Assembly: GCA_015484935.1 (NCBI GenBank) | Contig: WFUQ01000205.1 | Coordinates: 1-16,334 of the forward strand | Origin: Gammaproteobacteria bacterium | GTDB lineage: Bacteria > Pseudomonadota > Gammaproteobacteria > SZUA-229 | DNA: 16,334 nt | Direction: 5' to 3' | Part shown: in pieces, positions 8,316 to 15,319 of the stretch | How positions within the stretch are numbered: the first letter of the stretch is position 1 | Layout: each line of letters begins with the position of its first letter | Position numbers and translations under genes: made by a program | The notes under the pieces: generated by a model | Databases searched by the model: none | Seen by the model: the letters and a program-made list of their open reading frames with translations, nothing else | What the model was told of the DNA's origin: nothing

Positions 8316-8795
8316 GTGAATATGCAGCCACAACTGGGGCAGTTACTACAGAGTGAGATCGAAGCCATGAACCGGCTGAAACTGTCACTCGAACACGAAT
8401 ATGATTCTCTGGCACTGAGTCACAGTGAAAACCTGGAGACGGTCGTATACGAGAAGCAGAACGAGATACGTGAACTCGAACGGCTGGGTAAACAGCGTGA
8501 GCAGCTCATGGCTGCGATGAATATCTCCGATACGGAATTATCCTCTGGACATAACCCGTTTGCGGAAAACACACAGTTACATGACCTGTGGAGTCAGCTG
8601 GTGTCACTGGCTGAACAGTGCCGTGACAAGAACCGCATCAACGGCAGTATCGTCGATAGCGTTGCACGACAGACGAAATATGCGTTGGATATCCTGCATG
8701 GGATCAGCCCTGCAAATACCGGCAATGCCAATCTGTACGACCAGACCGGTCATGCGACCTCATCTTCCGTCAAACGCACACTGACACAGGTATAA
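8316..8795 (+). CDS. flgN: Flagellar export chaperone FlgN
   Basis: FlgN is the cytoplasmic chaperone for the hook-filament junction proteins FlgK and FlgL. The product is 159 residues, almost wholly helical. It shows the family pattern in the C-terminal half: CRDKNRINGSIVDSVARQTKYALDIL, followed by a Tyr-containing Gly/Asp/Gln-rich tail. FlgN proteins are poorly conserved in sequence, so the assignment rests on this pattern, the length and the position right after flgM. The start could be the GTG at 8316 or the ATG at 8322, two codons later. Neither has a convincing ribosome-binding site, which suggests translation coupled to flgM. Confidence 0.9.
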   Translation: MNMQPQLGQLLQSEIEAMNRLKLSLEHEYDSLALSHSENLETVVYEKQNEIRELERLGKQREQLMAAMNISDTELSSGHNPFAENTQLHDLWSQLVSLAEQCRDKNRINGSIVDSVARQTKYALDILHGISPANTGNANLYDQTGHATSSSVKRTLTQV

Positions 8796-8797
8796 CA

Positions 8798-8842
8798 GGC
8801 AGCGATCGCTGCCCGGTAATACACCCGGACAGATCCCTGTCC
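8798..8842 (+). terminator. Tandem hairpins after flgN (possible terminator or attenuator)
   Basis: Three bases after the flgN stop lies a perfect 16-bp palindrome, GGCAGCGATCGCTGCC (8798-8813). A second hairpin, GGACAG-ATCC-CTGTCC, follows at 8827-8842 with an AT-rich stretch after it. Neither is followed by a proper run of T, so a classical intrinsic terminator is not shown. They separate the flgMN unit from the separately promoted cheV. Confidence 0.45.
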
Positions 8843-8867
8843 AGAAAATTTAAATCACCCGATCATC

Positions 8868-8894
8868 TCAAGAATTTCCGGTAACGGCCGATAG
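8868..8894 (+). promoter_or_regulatory. Candidate sigma28 (FliA) promoter of cheV
   Basis: TCAAGAAT, 11 bases, then GCCGATAG. The -10 element matches the FliA consensus at 7 of 8 bases; the -35 element at 5 of 8. Spacing is exact. The predicted start near 8901 gives a leader of about 29 nt to the cheV ATG. It is weaker than the flgM promoter but well placed. Confidence 0.7.
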
Positions 8895-8929
8895 CTTCTA
8901 CAGGCATCTGTTTTTCACCGGAGATTGTA

Positions 8930-9877
8930 ATGGCTAGTGTACTCGATGGAATCAACCAGCGAACACAACTCGTTGGGCAAAACCGTTTAGAGTTACTCAT
9001 GTTCCGCCTGCAGGATGGTGGACTGTATGGCATCAACGTGTTCAAAGTGCGGGAAGTCATCAATTGTCCGCAGCTGACTATCGTGCATTCAGCGCATGCG
9101 GTTGTAAGAGGTGTCGCCGATATACGCAACAAGACAATATCGATCATGGATATGGGTTCGGCCATAAAGGGCCCTGCGATCGAAGATGCAGACAACAGCT
9201 GCATAATAATCACAGAATTCAATCGTAGCATCCAGGGTTTCATGGTGCGTTCGGTCGAGCGTATCGTCAATCTCAAGTGGGGTGATGTCCGTCTGCCGCC
9301 AGAAGGGACCGATACAGACAGTTATATCAATGCAGTCACCAGCGTCGATGGCGAGTTGGTTCAGCTGGTCGATGTGGAGCGGATTCTGACCGAGGTAGTC
9401 GGTGCGCCTGAGATGGTCTCCAGTGAGATAACCGAAAAGATACACTTCGATGATAATCAGATCAAGCATGTTATGGTGGTCGATGATTCGCGGGTCGCAC
9501 GTAGCCAGATCAGCAAGACACTGGAACAGATAGGGGTGAAGTGTACTCTGATGAATGATGGCAAGATGGCACTGGATCAACTGAAGCGTTGGGTGGCTGA
9601 GGGTAAGGCGATCAAGGATGTCATCGCTATGGTGATCTCGGACATCGAGATGCCGGAGATGGATGGTTACACCCTTACCTCCGAGATACGTTGCGACCCG
9701 AGCCTGAAGGACCTGTATGTGCTGTTACACTCATCACTGAGTGGGGTGTTCAACGAAAACATGGTGAAAAAAGTCGGTGCCAATCGCTTCATCCCCAAAT
9801 TCAGTGCCGATGAGCTGGTACGGGAGTTGTTGCCCATCATCATGTCGTCCGGAGAGGATACATCGGCAGCAGCGTGA
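8930..9877 (+). CDS. cheV: Chemotaxis coupling protein CheV (CheW-REC)
   Basis: CheV is a cytoplasmic adaptor that joins chemoreceptors to CheA and can be tuned by phosphorylation. Of 315 residues, about 15-165 form a CheW-like domain (MFRLQDGGLYGINVFKVREVI near its start). About 180-305 form a receiver domain with VVDDSRVAR, the phosphoacceptor Asp238 in ISDIEMPEMDGY, the Ser switch residue in LLHSSLSG, and the conserved Lys in RFIPKF. GGAG lies seven bases before the ATG. In Pseudomonas a cheR gene is found next to cheV in this cluster. No cheR is present here. The sigma28-like promoter places it in the late class with other chemotaxis genes. Confidence 0.96.
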   Translation: MASVLDGINQRTQLVGQNRLELLMFRLQDGGLYGINVFKVREVINCPQLTIVHSAHAVVRGVADIRNKTISIMDMGSAIKGPAIEDADNSCIIITEFNRSIQGFMVRSVERIVNLKWGDVRLPPEGTDTDSYINAVTSVDGELVQLVDVERILTEVVGAPEMVSSEITEKIHFDDNQIKHVMVVDDSRVARSQISKTLEQIGVKCTLMNDGKMALDQLKRWVAEGKAIKDVIAMVISDIEMPEMDGYTLTSEIRCDPSLKDLYVLLHSSLSGVFNENMVKKVGANRFIPKFSADELVRELLPIIMSSGEDTSAAA

Positions 9878-9914
9878 TGGCATAATTATTCCAGACTGCA
9901 AGGCGGCAATGCCT

Positions 9915-9955
9915 GCGGCAAAATAATCACCGCACCGGCGGAGAATGTTTGCCGC
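9915..9955. repeat. Nested inverted repeat in the cheV-flgB gap
   Basis: The outer arms GCGGCAAA (9915-9922) and TTTGCCGC (9948-9955) pair perfectly over 8 bp. They enclose an inner hairpin CCGC-ACCG-GCGG (9930-9941), with short internal loops on each side. It begins 37 bp after the cheV stop and has no T-run. It could be a terminator-like RNA structure or a dispersed intergenic element. Confidence 0.55.
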
Positions 9956-9998
9956 TCGCTCTGTAAGTGACAAAAAACAGTTACGTCTCCCGATGTGA

Positions 9999-10016
9999 CT
10001 GATCGGCTATGATCAG
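9999..10016. repeat. Inverted repeat CTGATC-N6-GATCAG
   Basis: Perfect 6-bp arms with a 6-base spacer lie about 100 bp upstream of the flgB sigma54 -24 element. That is a suitable distance for an activator site, but it matches no operator that I recognise. Confidence 0.4.
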
Positions 10017-10095
10017 ATAGACCTCAAACGATAAACGCCCGTGTGATGCACCTTCCGGTGTGTTGCGATTGATATATTTCCTGATTCCATCATTT

Positions 10096-10115
10096 TTAGC
10101 TTACAGAAAAGCTAA
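10096..10115. repeat. Inverted repeat TTAGCTT-N6-AAGCTAA abutting the flgB promoter
   Basis: Perfect 7-bp arms end one base before the -24 element at 10117. A protein bound here would contact or block sigma54 RNA polymerase. The binding protein is unknown. Confidence 0.45.
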
Positions 10116-10116
10116 T

Positions 10117-10131
10117 TGGCACAGCGTTTGC
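10117..10131 (+). promoter_or_regulatory. Sigma54 (RpoN) promoter of the flgB operon
   Basis: TGGCAC-AGCGT-TTGC followed by A matches the sigma54 consensus at all core positions with the correct spacer. The predicted transcript start is about 10143, 27 nt before the flgB ATG at 10170. The core and early transcribed region resemble the promoter at 4893: TTGGCACAG is shared, and TGCAA occurs at the same offset. Confidence 0.9.
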
Positions 10132-10169
10132 ATTTCAACTTGCAAGAAAGATTAAAGTTGGAGAGCAAC

Positions 10170-10571
10170 ATGCCGATATCATTTGATTCCGCCCTCGGAA
10201 TACACGACAAAGCCTTAGCTGTACGATCACGTCGTGCAGAGATGCTCGCATCCAATATCGCCAATGCCGATACCCCTGGATACAAAGCCAAAGACATAGA
10301 CTTTAAAGCAGCACTGTCACAGGCACAGTCCAATGCAGGTCAGGCAGGCAAACTTTATACCACTCGCAGCAATCATATCAGCGCAGGTTCAGTACAGGAC
10401 AGCACGCCGGCACTGTATCGCATACCCAACCAGGCTTCACTCGATGGCAATACAGTGGATTCACAGATGGAGAAATCAGCCTTCGCAGAAAATGCACTGC
10501 GTTATCAGGCGAGCCTGCAATTTCTCGACGGTAAATTCAAAGGCATGATGGCCGCACTGAAAGGTGAATGA
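10170..10571 (+). CDS. flgB: Flagellar proximal rod protein FlgB
   Basis: FlgB is a proximal rod subunit exported by the flagellar type III apparatus to build the base of the drive shaft. The 133-residue protein has the rod/hook family N-terminal motif ASNIANADTPGYKAKDIDF (about residues 26-44) and the C-terminal helix with ENALRYQASLQFL. The ATG at 10170 has GGAG in a purine-rich region just upstream. An in-frame TTG at 10116 lies before the predicted sigma54 transcript start and is rejected. It is the first gene of the eight-gene run flgB to flgI. Confidence 0.97.
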   Translation: MPISFDSALGIHDKALAVRSRRAEMLASNIANADTPGYKAKDIDFKAALSQAQSNAGQAGKLYTTRSNHISAGSVQDSTPALYRIPNQASLDGNTVDSQMEKSAFAENALRYQASLQFLDGKFKGMMAALKGE

Positions 10572-10602
10572 TGATGTATCTATCCGATAGTGAGAAAGTG
10601 TC

Positions 10603-11022
10603 ATGAGTTTATATAACGTATTCGATGTAGCAGGTTCGTCCATGAGTGCACAGTCTGTGCGTCTCAACACCATCGCCAGTAATCTCGCCAATGCTGACGT
10701 CGTCAGCGGTAACGAGAAAGATATCTATCGTTCTCGTCAGCCGGTATTTGCCGCGGTCATGGATGCACTGAATGCAGGTCAGGAACAGACTTCGACATCA
10801 GTCAGAGTTGCCGGCATCGTCGAGAGTCAGGCTGCTGCCAGACAGGAGTATCAGCCACAGCATCCTATGGCGAATGAAGACGGGTATATATACAAATCCA
10901 ATGTGAACTCTGTAGAAGAGATGGCCAACATGATGGCGGCTTCCCGTTCATACCAGAACAACGTAGAGGTGTTTAACACTTCGAAACAACTATTACTGAA
11001 AACCCTGAACATGGGTCGTTAA
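10603..11022 (+). CDS. flgC: Flagellar proximal rod protein FlgC
   Basis: FlgC is a second proximal rod subunit. The 139-residue product has the N-terminal motif TIASNLANADVVSGNE and the C-terminal family helix (VNSVEEMANMMAASRSYQNNVEVFNTSK read in order). It also has the typical YQPQHPMANEDGYIYKSNVN stretch before that helix. It starts 31 bp after flgB and ends 32 bp before flgD, within the same operon. Confidence 0.97.
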   Translation: MSLYNVFDVAGSSMSAQSVRLNTIASNLANADVVSGNEKDIYRSRQPVFAAVMDALNAGQEQTSTSVRVAGIVESQAAARQEYQPQHPMANEDGYIYKSNVNSVEEMANMMAASRSYQNNVEVFNTSKQLLLKTLNMGR

Positions 11023-11054
11023 GTGATAATGATTATCTAAATTGAGAATCTACT

Positions 11055-11747
11055 ATGTCAGCACATGCAATACAGAATGATTTCACTGCACTGAATCCGA
11101 CGACACCACCGAAGTTGGCATCAGCCAGTGACAGTACCAATCTCAATCAGCAGGATTTCATCCAGCTGTTGGTCGCACAGGTTAAAAACCAGGATCCGAG
11201 CAAACCACTCGAACCCAGTCAGTTCATGAACCAGCTGGCACAGTTCTCGACCGTGAATGGCGTGCAGGATCTGAACGGATCATTCAACTCTCTCGCAGGC
11301 AAACTGTCTTCAGGGCAATCGTTGCAGGCAGCGGGTCTTGTCGGTCGTTCAGTCATGGTGTCCGGGGGGGAAGGTATATTGAACACAGGTAGCAACATAA
11401 GTGGTCAGGTCGACCTGCCGCAGGCAGCAGGTAATCTGACATTGAAGATATACAATGTCCGTGGCGAACAGTTGCGGACATTGTCGCTGGGCGGACAGAG
11501 TGAAGGTGATGTCCAGTTCCAGTGGGATGGGTTCGATGATAACGGCGTGGCACTACCTCCGGGTCGTTATTACATCGAAGCCGACGCACTCATAGCCGGT
11601 AATACGCAGGCTGTAGAAGTGTCAGTGGAGACAAGGATCGACAGCATCACGCTGAATCAGGATGCAGCGGGCACGCCTTCGGCAACACTGTTGAATCTGG
11701 AGAGCGGAGCAACAGTATCACTAAATTCAGTACAACAGATCAAGTAG
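11055..11747 (+). CDS. flgD: Flagellar hook cap / hook assembly protein FlgD
   Basis: FlgD forms the temporary cap under which hook subunits polymerise. The 230-residue protein has the conserved N-terminal region with QQDFIQLLVAQVKNQDPSKPLEPSQF (in order, about residues 33-58) followed by NQLAQFSTVNGVQ. Its C-terminal half has FlgD Ig-like and Tudor-like strands, including FQWDGFDDNGVALPPGRYYI. A run of seven G residues (11364-11370) lies within the coding region, in frame as Ser-Gly-Gly-Glu. A slippage event there would truncate the protein. Confidence 0.96.
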   Translation: MSAHAIQNDFTALNPTTPPKLASASDSTNLNQQDFIQLLVAQVKNQDPSKPLEPSQFMNQLAQFSTVNGVQDLNGSFNSLAGKLSSGQSLQAAGLVGRSVMVSGGEGILNTGSNISGQVDLPQAAGNLTLKIYNVRGEQLRTLSLGGQSEGDVQFQWDGFDDNGVALPPGRYYIEADALIAGNTQAVEVSVETRIDSITLNQDAAGTPSATLLNLESGATVSLNSVQQIK

Positions 11748-11803
11748 TGTTGATGCAGAACGCGCTTCACTCTATCCGATAAGATAATAACAGGAGACGA
11801 ACC

Positions 11804-13024
11804 ATGTCATTTAATACAGCACTCAGTGGAATCAAGGCAGCGTCAGCTGATCTGGGTATCATCGGCAACAACGTCGCCAATGCCTCCACTACCGGTTTCA
11901 AAGAATCACGCGCCGAATTCGGTGATGTCTATGCTTCACTGCTAGGCGCATCAGATACTACCATCGGCTCTGGTGTGAAACTGCAACGCGCAGCGCAACA
12001 GTTCGAACAGGGCAGTATCGCCTTTACCAATAACGCACTCGATCTGGCTATCAGTGGTTCCGGTTTCTTCCAGATGGACGATAACGGATCGACTGTCTAT
12101 ACTCGCGCCGGTCAGTTCAGTCTGGATACCAATGGCTATGTGGTGAATAGCAGTAACCAGAAGTTACTGGCACGTGCTGCGGATACCAACGGTGCTATCA
12201 CCGGCGGTATCGTACCGTTACAGTTGACTACGACATTCGTCGCCCCCAATGCGACGCAGTCCATGACTGGCAATGTGAACTTCGATGCGCGCGCCGCCGA
12301 AACAGACAGTAGTTGGTCGATCGCAACCGGTGTGCCGGATGTGGCTGGCTATAATTCGTCTACTTCGACGACTATCTATGACAGTCTGGGTAATGACCAT
12401 ACGTTGTCGCTGTATTTCAGCAAGCTCGACCCGGTGACGAATCCAAATGAATGGAATGTACGCTCCTTGGTCGATGGAAACCTGGTTGATACCACTGCAG
12501 TCACATTCAATAACGATGGTAGTTTCAATACGCCACCGAATATTCCTGTTACGTTTGATCCCGGCGGTGGTGCACTTGCTGGTCAGACGGTCACAGTCGA
12601 TCTGTCAAACAGCACACAGTACGGTAGTAACTTTTCTGTCAACAGTCTGAACCAGGATGGCTTTACCTCCGGTCAGCTACTCGGTGTCGATATCGACAGC
12701 AGCGGCATCATCTTCGCTCGCTTCAGTAACGGTCAGTCACAGGCACGTGGTCAGATCCAGTTGGCTAACTTCTCTAATGTACAGGGTCTGCAACCACTCG
12801 GAGATACTGCATGGGCAGAAACATTCACTTCAGGTTCACCTGTGGTCAGTGACCCCGGTACAGGCGGTCTCGGGCTGGTTCAGGCGAATGCACTGGAAGA
12901 ATCCAACGTCGATCTGACCGGTCAGTTGGTACGCATGATCCTCGCGCAGCGTAATTTCCAGGCGAATGCCCAGGCGATTCAGGCTGAAGATGCTGTGACT
13001 CAGACCATCATCAACCTTCGTTAA
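11804..13024 (+). CDS. flgE: Flagellar hook protein FlgE
   Basis: FlgE polymerises into the flexible hook that joins rod and filament. The 406-residue length is close to the enterobacterial hook protein. The N-terminus has the family motif [21 protein letters not shown] FlgE/F/G-type core region (FFQMDDNGSTVYTRAGQFSLD) follows, then the variable surface domain in the middle. The C-terminus has the conserved LEESNVDLTGQLVRMILAQRNFQANA stretch. AGGAGA precedes the ATG. It sits 56 bp after flgD. Confidence 0.97.
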   Translation: MSFNTALSGIKAASADLGIIGNNVANASTTGFKESRAEFGDVYASLLGASDTTIGSGVKLQRAAQQFEQGSIAFTNNALDLAISGSGFFQMDDNGSTVYTRAGQFSLDTNGYVVNSSNQKLLARAADTNGAITGGIVPLQLTTTFVAPNATQSMTGNVNFDARAAETDSSWSIATGVPDVAGYNSSTSTTIYDSLGNDHTLSLYFSKLDPVTNPNEWNVRSLVDGNLVDTTAVTFNNDGSFNTPPNIPVTFDPGGGALAGQTVTVDLSNSTQYGSNFSVNSLNQDGFTSGQLLGVDIDSSGIIFARFSNGQSQARGQIQLANFSNVQGLQPLGDTAWAETFTSGSPVVSDPGTGGLGLVQANALEESNVDLTGQLVRMILAQRNFQANAQAIQAEDAVTQTIINLR

Positions 13025-13062
13025 TACTGACGAAGCATAACGGTTAACAAGAGCTAACGATA

Positions 13063-13803
13063 ATGGATCGCTTACTGTTTCTAGCCATGTCAGGTGCCAA
13101 AGAGGTGGTGACTGCTCAGGCAATCAACACCAATAATCTGGCGAATGCCAGCACCACAGGCTTTCGTGCTGACTTCCAGTCCAGTCTCAGCCAGCAGTTA
13201 TATGGTCCGGGTTACCCGAGTCGTGTCTACGCCACGGTGGAGAATTCCGGTGTCGATTTCAGTTCCGGCAGTATCGTCAGTACCGGTCGTGAGCTGGATG
13301 CAGCCATCAGTGGTGAAGGCTGGTTTGCAGTGCAGGCAGCAGACGGCAGTGAAGCCTATACCCGGGCAGGTGATTTCAATGTCGATAGTCTTGGTCGCCT
13401 CACCAACGGAGCCGGACAGATCGTCATGGGTAACGGTGGACCGATCACCATCCCTGAATTTTCCAAGCTGGAGATAGGGGGGGACGGTACCATCTCTATC
13501 CTGCCGCTTGGCGAGACGACTTCGACACTGGCGATCGTGGACCGGATCAAGATGGTGAATCCGCCTGTTGATCAGTTACAGAAAGGTCTCGATGGTCTCA
13601 TGCGTATGCGAGATGGCGAGGTAGCCGTAGCCGATGCGAAAGTCAGCCTGGTTTCTGCATCGCTGGAGACCAGCAATGTGAATACAGTCAATGCACTGGT
13701 TCGTATGATCGAACTGGCAAGACAATATGAGACCAATATCAAAATGATGCAGACAGCGAAACAGAACGACGAAGCATCACAATCCATTTTACAGATTACA
13801 TAA
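13063..13803 (+). CDS. flgF: Flagellar proximal rod protein FlgF
   Basis: FlgF is a rod subunit between FlgC and FlgG. The 246-residue protein has [17 protein letters not shown] at the N-terminus, the shared core segment [20 protein letters not shown], and the C-terminal helix region with [23 protein letters not shown]. The spacing after flgE is 38 bp. A second run of seven G residues (13477-13483) encodes Gly-Gly in a loop of the middle domain. Confidence 0.96.
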   Translation: MDRLLFLAMSGAKEVVTAQAINTNNLANASTTGFRADFQSSLSQQLYGPGYPSRVYATVENSGVDFSSGSIVSTGRELDAAISGEGWFAVQAADGSEAYTRAGDFNVDSLGRLTNGAGQIVMGNGGPITIPEFSKLEIGGDGTISILPLGETTSTLAIVDRIKMVNPPVDQLQKGLDGLMRMRDGEVAVADAKVSLVSASLETSNVNTVNALVRMIELARQYETNIKMMQTAKQNDEASQSILQIT

Positions 13804-13828
13804 GCAGGAACTGGGCGGAGAAAATATT

Positions 13829-14617
13829 ATGAGTAGTGCAGCATTATGGATAGCCAAAACCGGTCTGGAAGCACAGCAGACACGCATGGCAACCATCTCG
13901 AACAATCTTGCAAACGCCAGCACCACAGGTTTCAAACGTGACCGTGCGGTGTTTGCCGATCTGATCTATCAGAATGTCGTGCAGGTGGGTTCATCTTCGT
14001 CTGAGGCCACGCTGATGCCATCCGGTCTGAACATCGGAACCGGTGTGCGTACGGTGGCAACTGAGAAACTGTTCACACAGGGCAGCATCGTGCAGACCAG
14101 TAATTCACTGGATGTGGCGGTGCAGGGCCGAGGGTTCCTGCAGATACTCCTGCCTGACGGCTCACTCGGTTACACCCGTGATGGTGCCTTGCAGAAAGAT
14201 GCGACTGGTCAGCTGGTCACATCGATGGGCTACCCGGTTCAACCTAACATCACTATTCCCGACAATGCCTTGAGTGTTTCTATCGGTTCAGATGGTATCG
14301 TCTCTGCACTGCTGCAAGGTTCACCTACACCGACTCAGCTCGGTAGTATCCAGCTGGCAGATTTCGTCAATCCGACTGGCTTGCAGGCTATCGGTAACAA
14401 CCTGTACAGAGAGTCGGCTTCCAGCGGCACAGTACAGACAGGAACACCCGGTCTGTCAGGTCTCGGTACGCTGATACAGAGTTCACTGGAAGGTTCCAAT
14501 GTGAATACTGTCGAGGAGCTGGTCAACATGATCGAAGCGCAGCGTGCCTACGAGATGAATTCAAAAGCGATTTCGACTGCTGACCAGATGATGCAGTACG
14601 CGACCAATAACATGTAA
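13829..14617 (+). CDS. flgG: Flagellar distal rod protein FlgG
   Basis: FlgG makes the distal rod that passes through the P and L rings. The 262-residue protein has the expected length and motifs: [18 protein letters not shown] at the N-terminus, [19 protein letters not shown], and the core [21 protein letters not shown]. The C-terminus has [34 protein letters not shown] lies upstream of the ATG. The flgE, flgF and flgG N-terminal coding segments are recognisable paralogues of each other. Confidence 0.98.
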   Translation: MSSAALWIAKTGLEAQQTRMATISNNLANASTTGFKRDRAVFADLIYQNVVQVGSSSSEATLMPSGLNIGTGVRTVATEKLFTQGSIVQTSNSLDVAVQGRGFLQILLPDGSLGYTRDGALQKDATGQLVTSMGYPVQPNITIPDNALSVSIGSDGIVSALLQGSPTPTQLGSIQLADFVNPTGLQAIGNNLYRESASSGTVQTGTPGLSGLGTLIQSSLEGSNVNTVEELVNMIEAQRAYEMNSKAISTADQMMQYATNNM

Positions 14618-14623
14618 GCCTGG

Positions 14624-15307
14624 ATGATGACGATGCGACTGATTAACAGATTACTGGTCCTGATAAGCATAGCGATGATGACTGCCTGCGCCACACCGAA
14701 ACGGGGAGATGCACAATATGCACCCGTCATGCCGGCGTACGTGCAGGGGCCGCAGCAGCATCCGGATTCGATCTTCCAGTCTTCTACTGCGATGTTCCTC
14801 ACCGAAGATATCAAGGCACGTCGTGTCGGTGATATGTTGATCGTGACACTGGCTGAACGTACCGATGCTGAAAAAACATCAGCTACCGATACCAAGAAGA
14901 CCACCAGTGTCGACATCACCGACCCTATCATCCTGGGTACGTCTGCGATCAAAAACGGCAACGCTGTCTTTCGTAACAATCTGGAATCAGACCAGAGTTT
15001 CTCGGGTAGCGGTGACACCACCCAGAGTAACTCTCTGACCGGTAGCGTGACGGTGACCGTGGTCGATGTGCTGGCGAACGGTAATCTCATCGTGCAGGGC
15101 GAGAAGTGGATCAACATCAATCAGGGTGAAGACTATGTGCGGGTACGTGGGATCGTGCGTCCATCGGACATCAGTCCTGACAATACTATCCTGTCTACCC
15201 GTATCGCGAATGCCGAGATCCACTACGGTGGTGACGGCACACTGAACAGCTCGAATTCACAAGGCTGGCTGGCACGTTTCTTCAACAGTTCGTGGATGCC
15301 TTTCTAA
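14624..15307 (+). CDS. flgH: Flagellar L-ring lipoprotein FlgH
   Basis: FlgH is the outer-membrane lipoprotein that forms the L ring. The 227-residue product begins with a short lipoprotein signal ending in MMTAC, so lipid-modified Cys22 becomes the mature N-terminus. Ala follows the Cys, with no Asp inner-membrane retention signal. Conserved FlgH features include ARRVGDMLIVTLAERTDAEK, a central GSGDTTQSNSLTGSVTVTVVDVLANGNL region, and the ending from GEKWININQGEDYVRVRGIVRP to GWLARFF. Starts at 14624, 14627 and 14633 are all possible, and the ribosome-binding site does not decide between them. It lies 6 bp after flgG. Confidence 0.97.
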   Translation: MMTMRLINRLLVLISIAMMTACATPKRGDAQYAPVMPAYVQGPQQHPDSIFQSSTAMFLTEDIKARRVGDMLIVTLAERTDAEKTSATDTKKTTSVDITDPIILGTSAIKNGNAVFRNNLESDQSFSGSGDTTQSNSLTGSVTVTVVDVLANGNLIVQGEKWININQGEDYVRVRGIVRPSDISPDNTILSTRIANAEIHYGGDGTLNSSNSQGWLARFFNSSWMPF

Positions 15308-15319
15308 CAGGAAACAACT

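Noticed and set aside
9734..9973. Minus-strand open frame reaching into the cheV-flgB gap
   Set aside because: Most of it is the complement of cheV. It has no domain features and no ribosome-binding site stands out.
10116..10169. Possible upstream TTG start for flgB adding 18 residues
   Set aside because: It lies inside the sigma54 promoter and upstream of the predicted transcript start. The ATG at 10170 has a good ribosome-binding site and gives the usual FlgB N-terminus.
11880..13930. Repeated DNA segments encoding the NASTTGF motif in flgE, flgF and flgG
   Set aside because: These reflect the known common ancestry of axial rod and hook proteins, not a separate repeat element.
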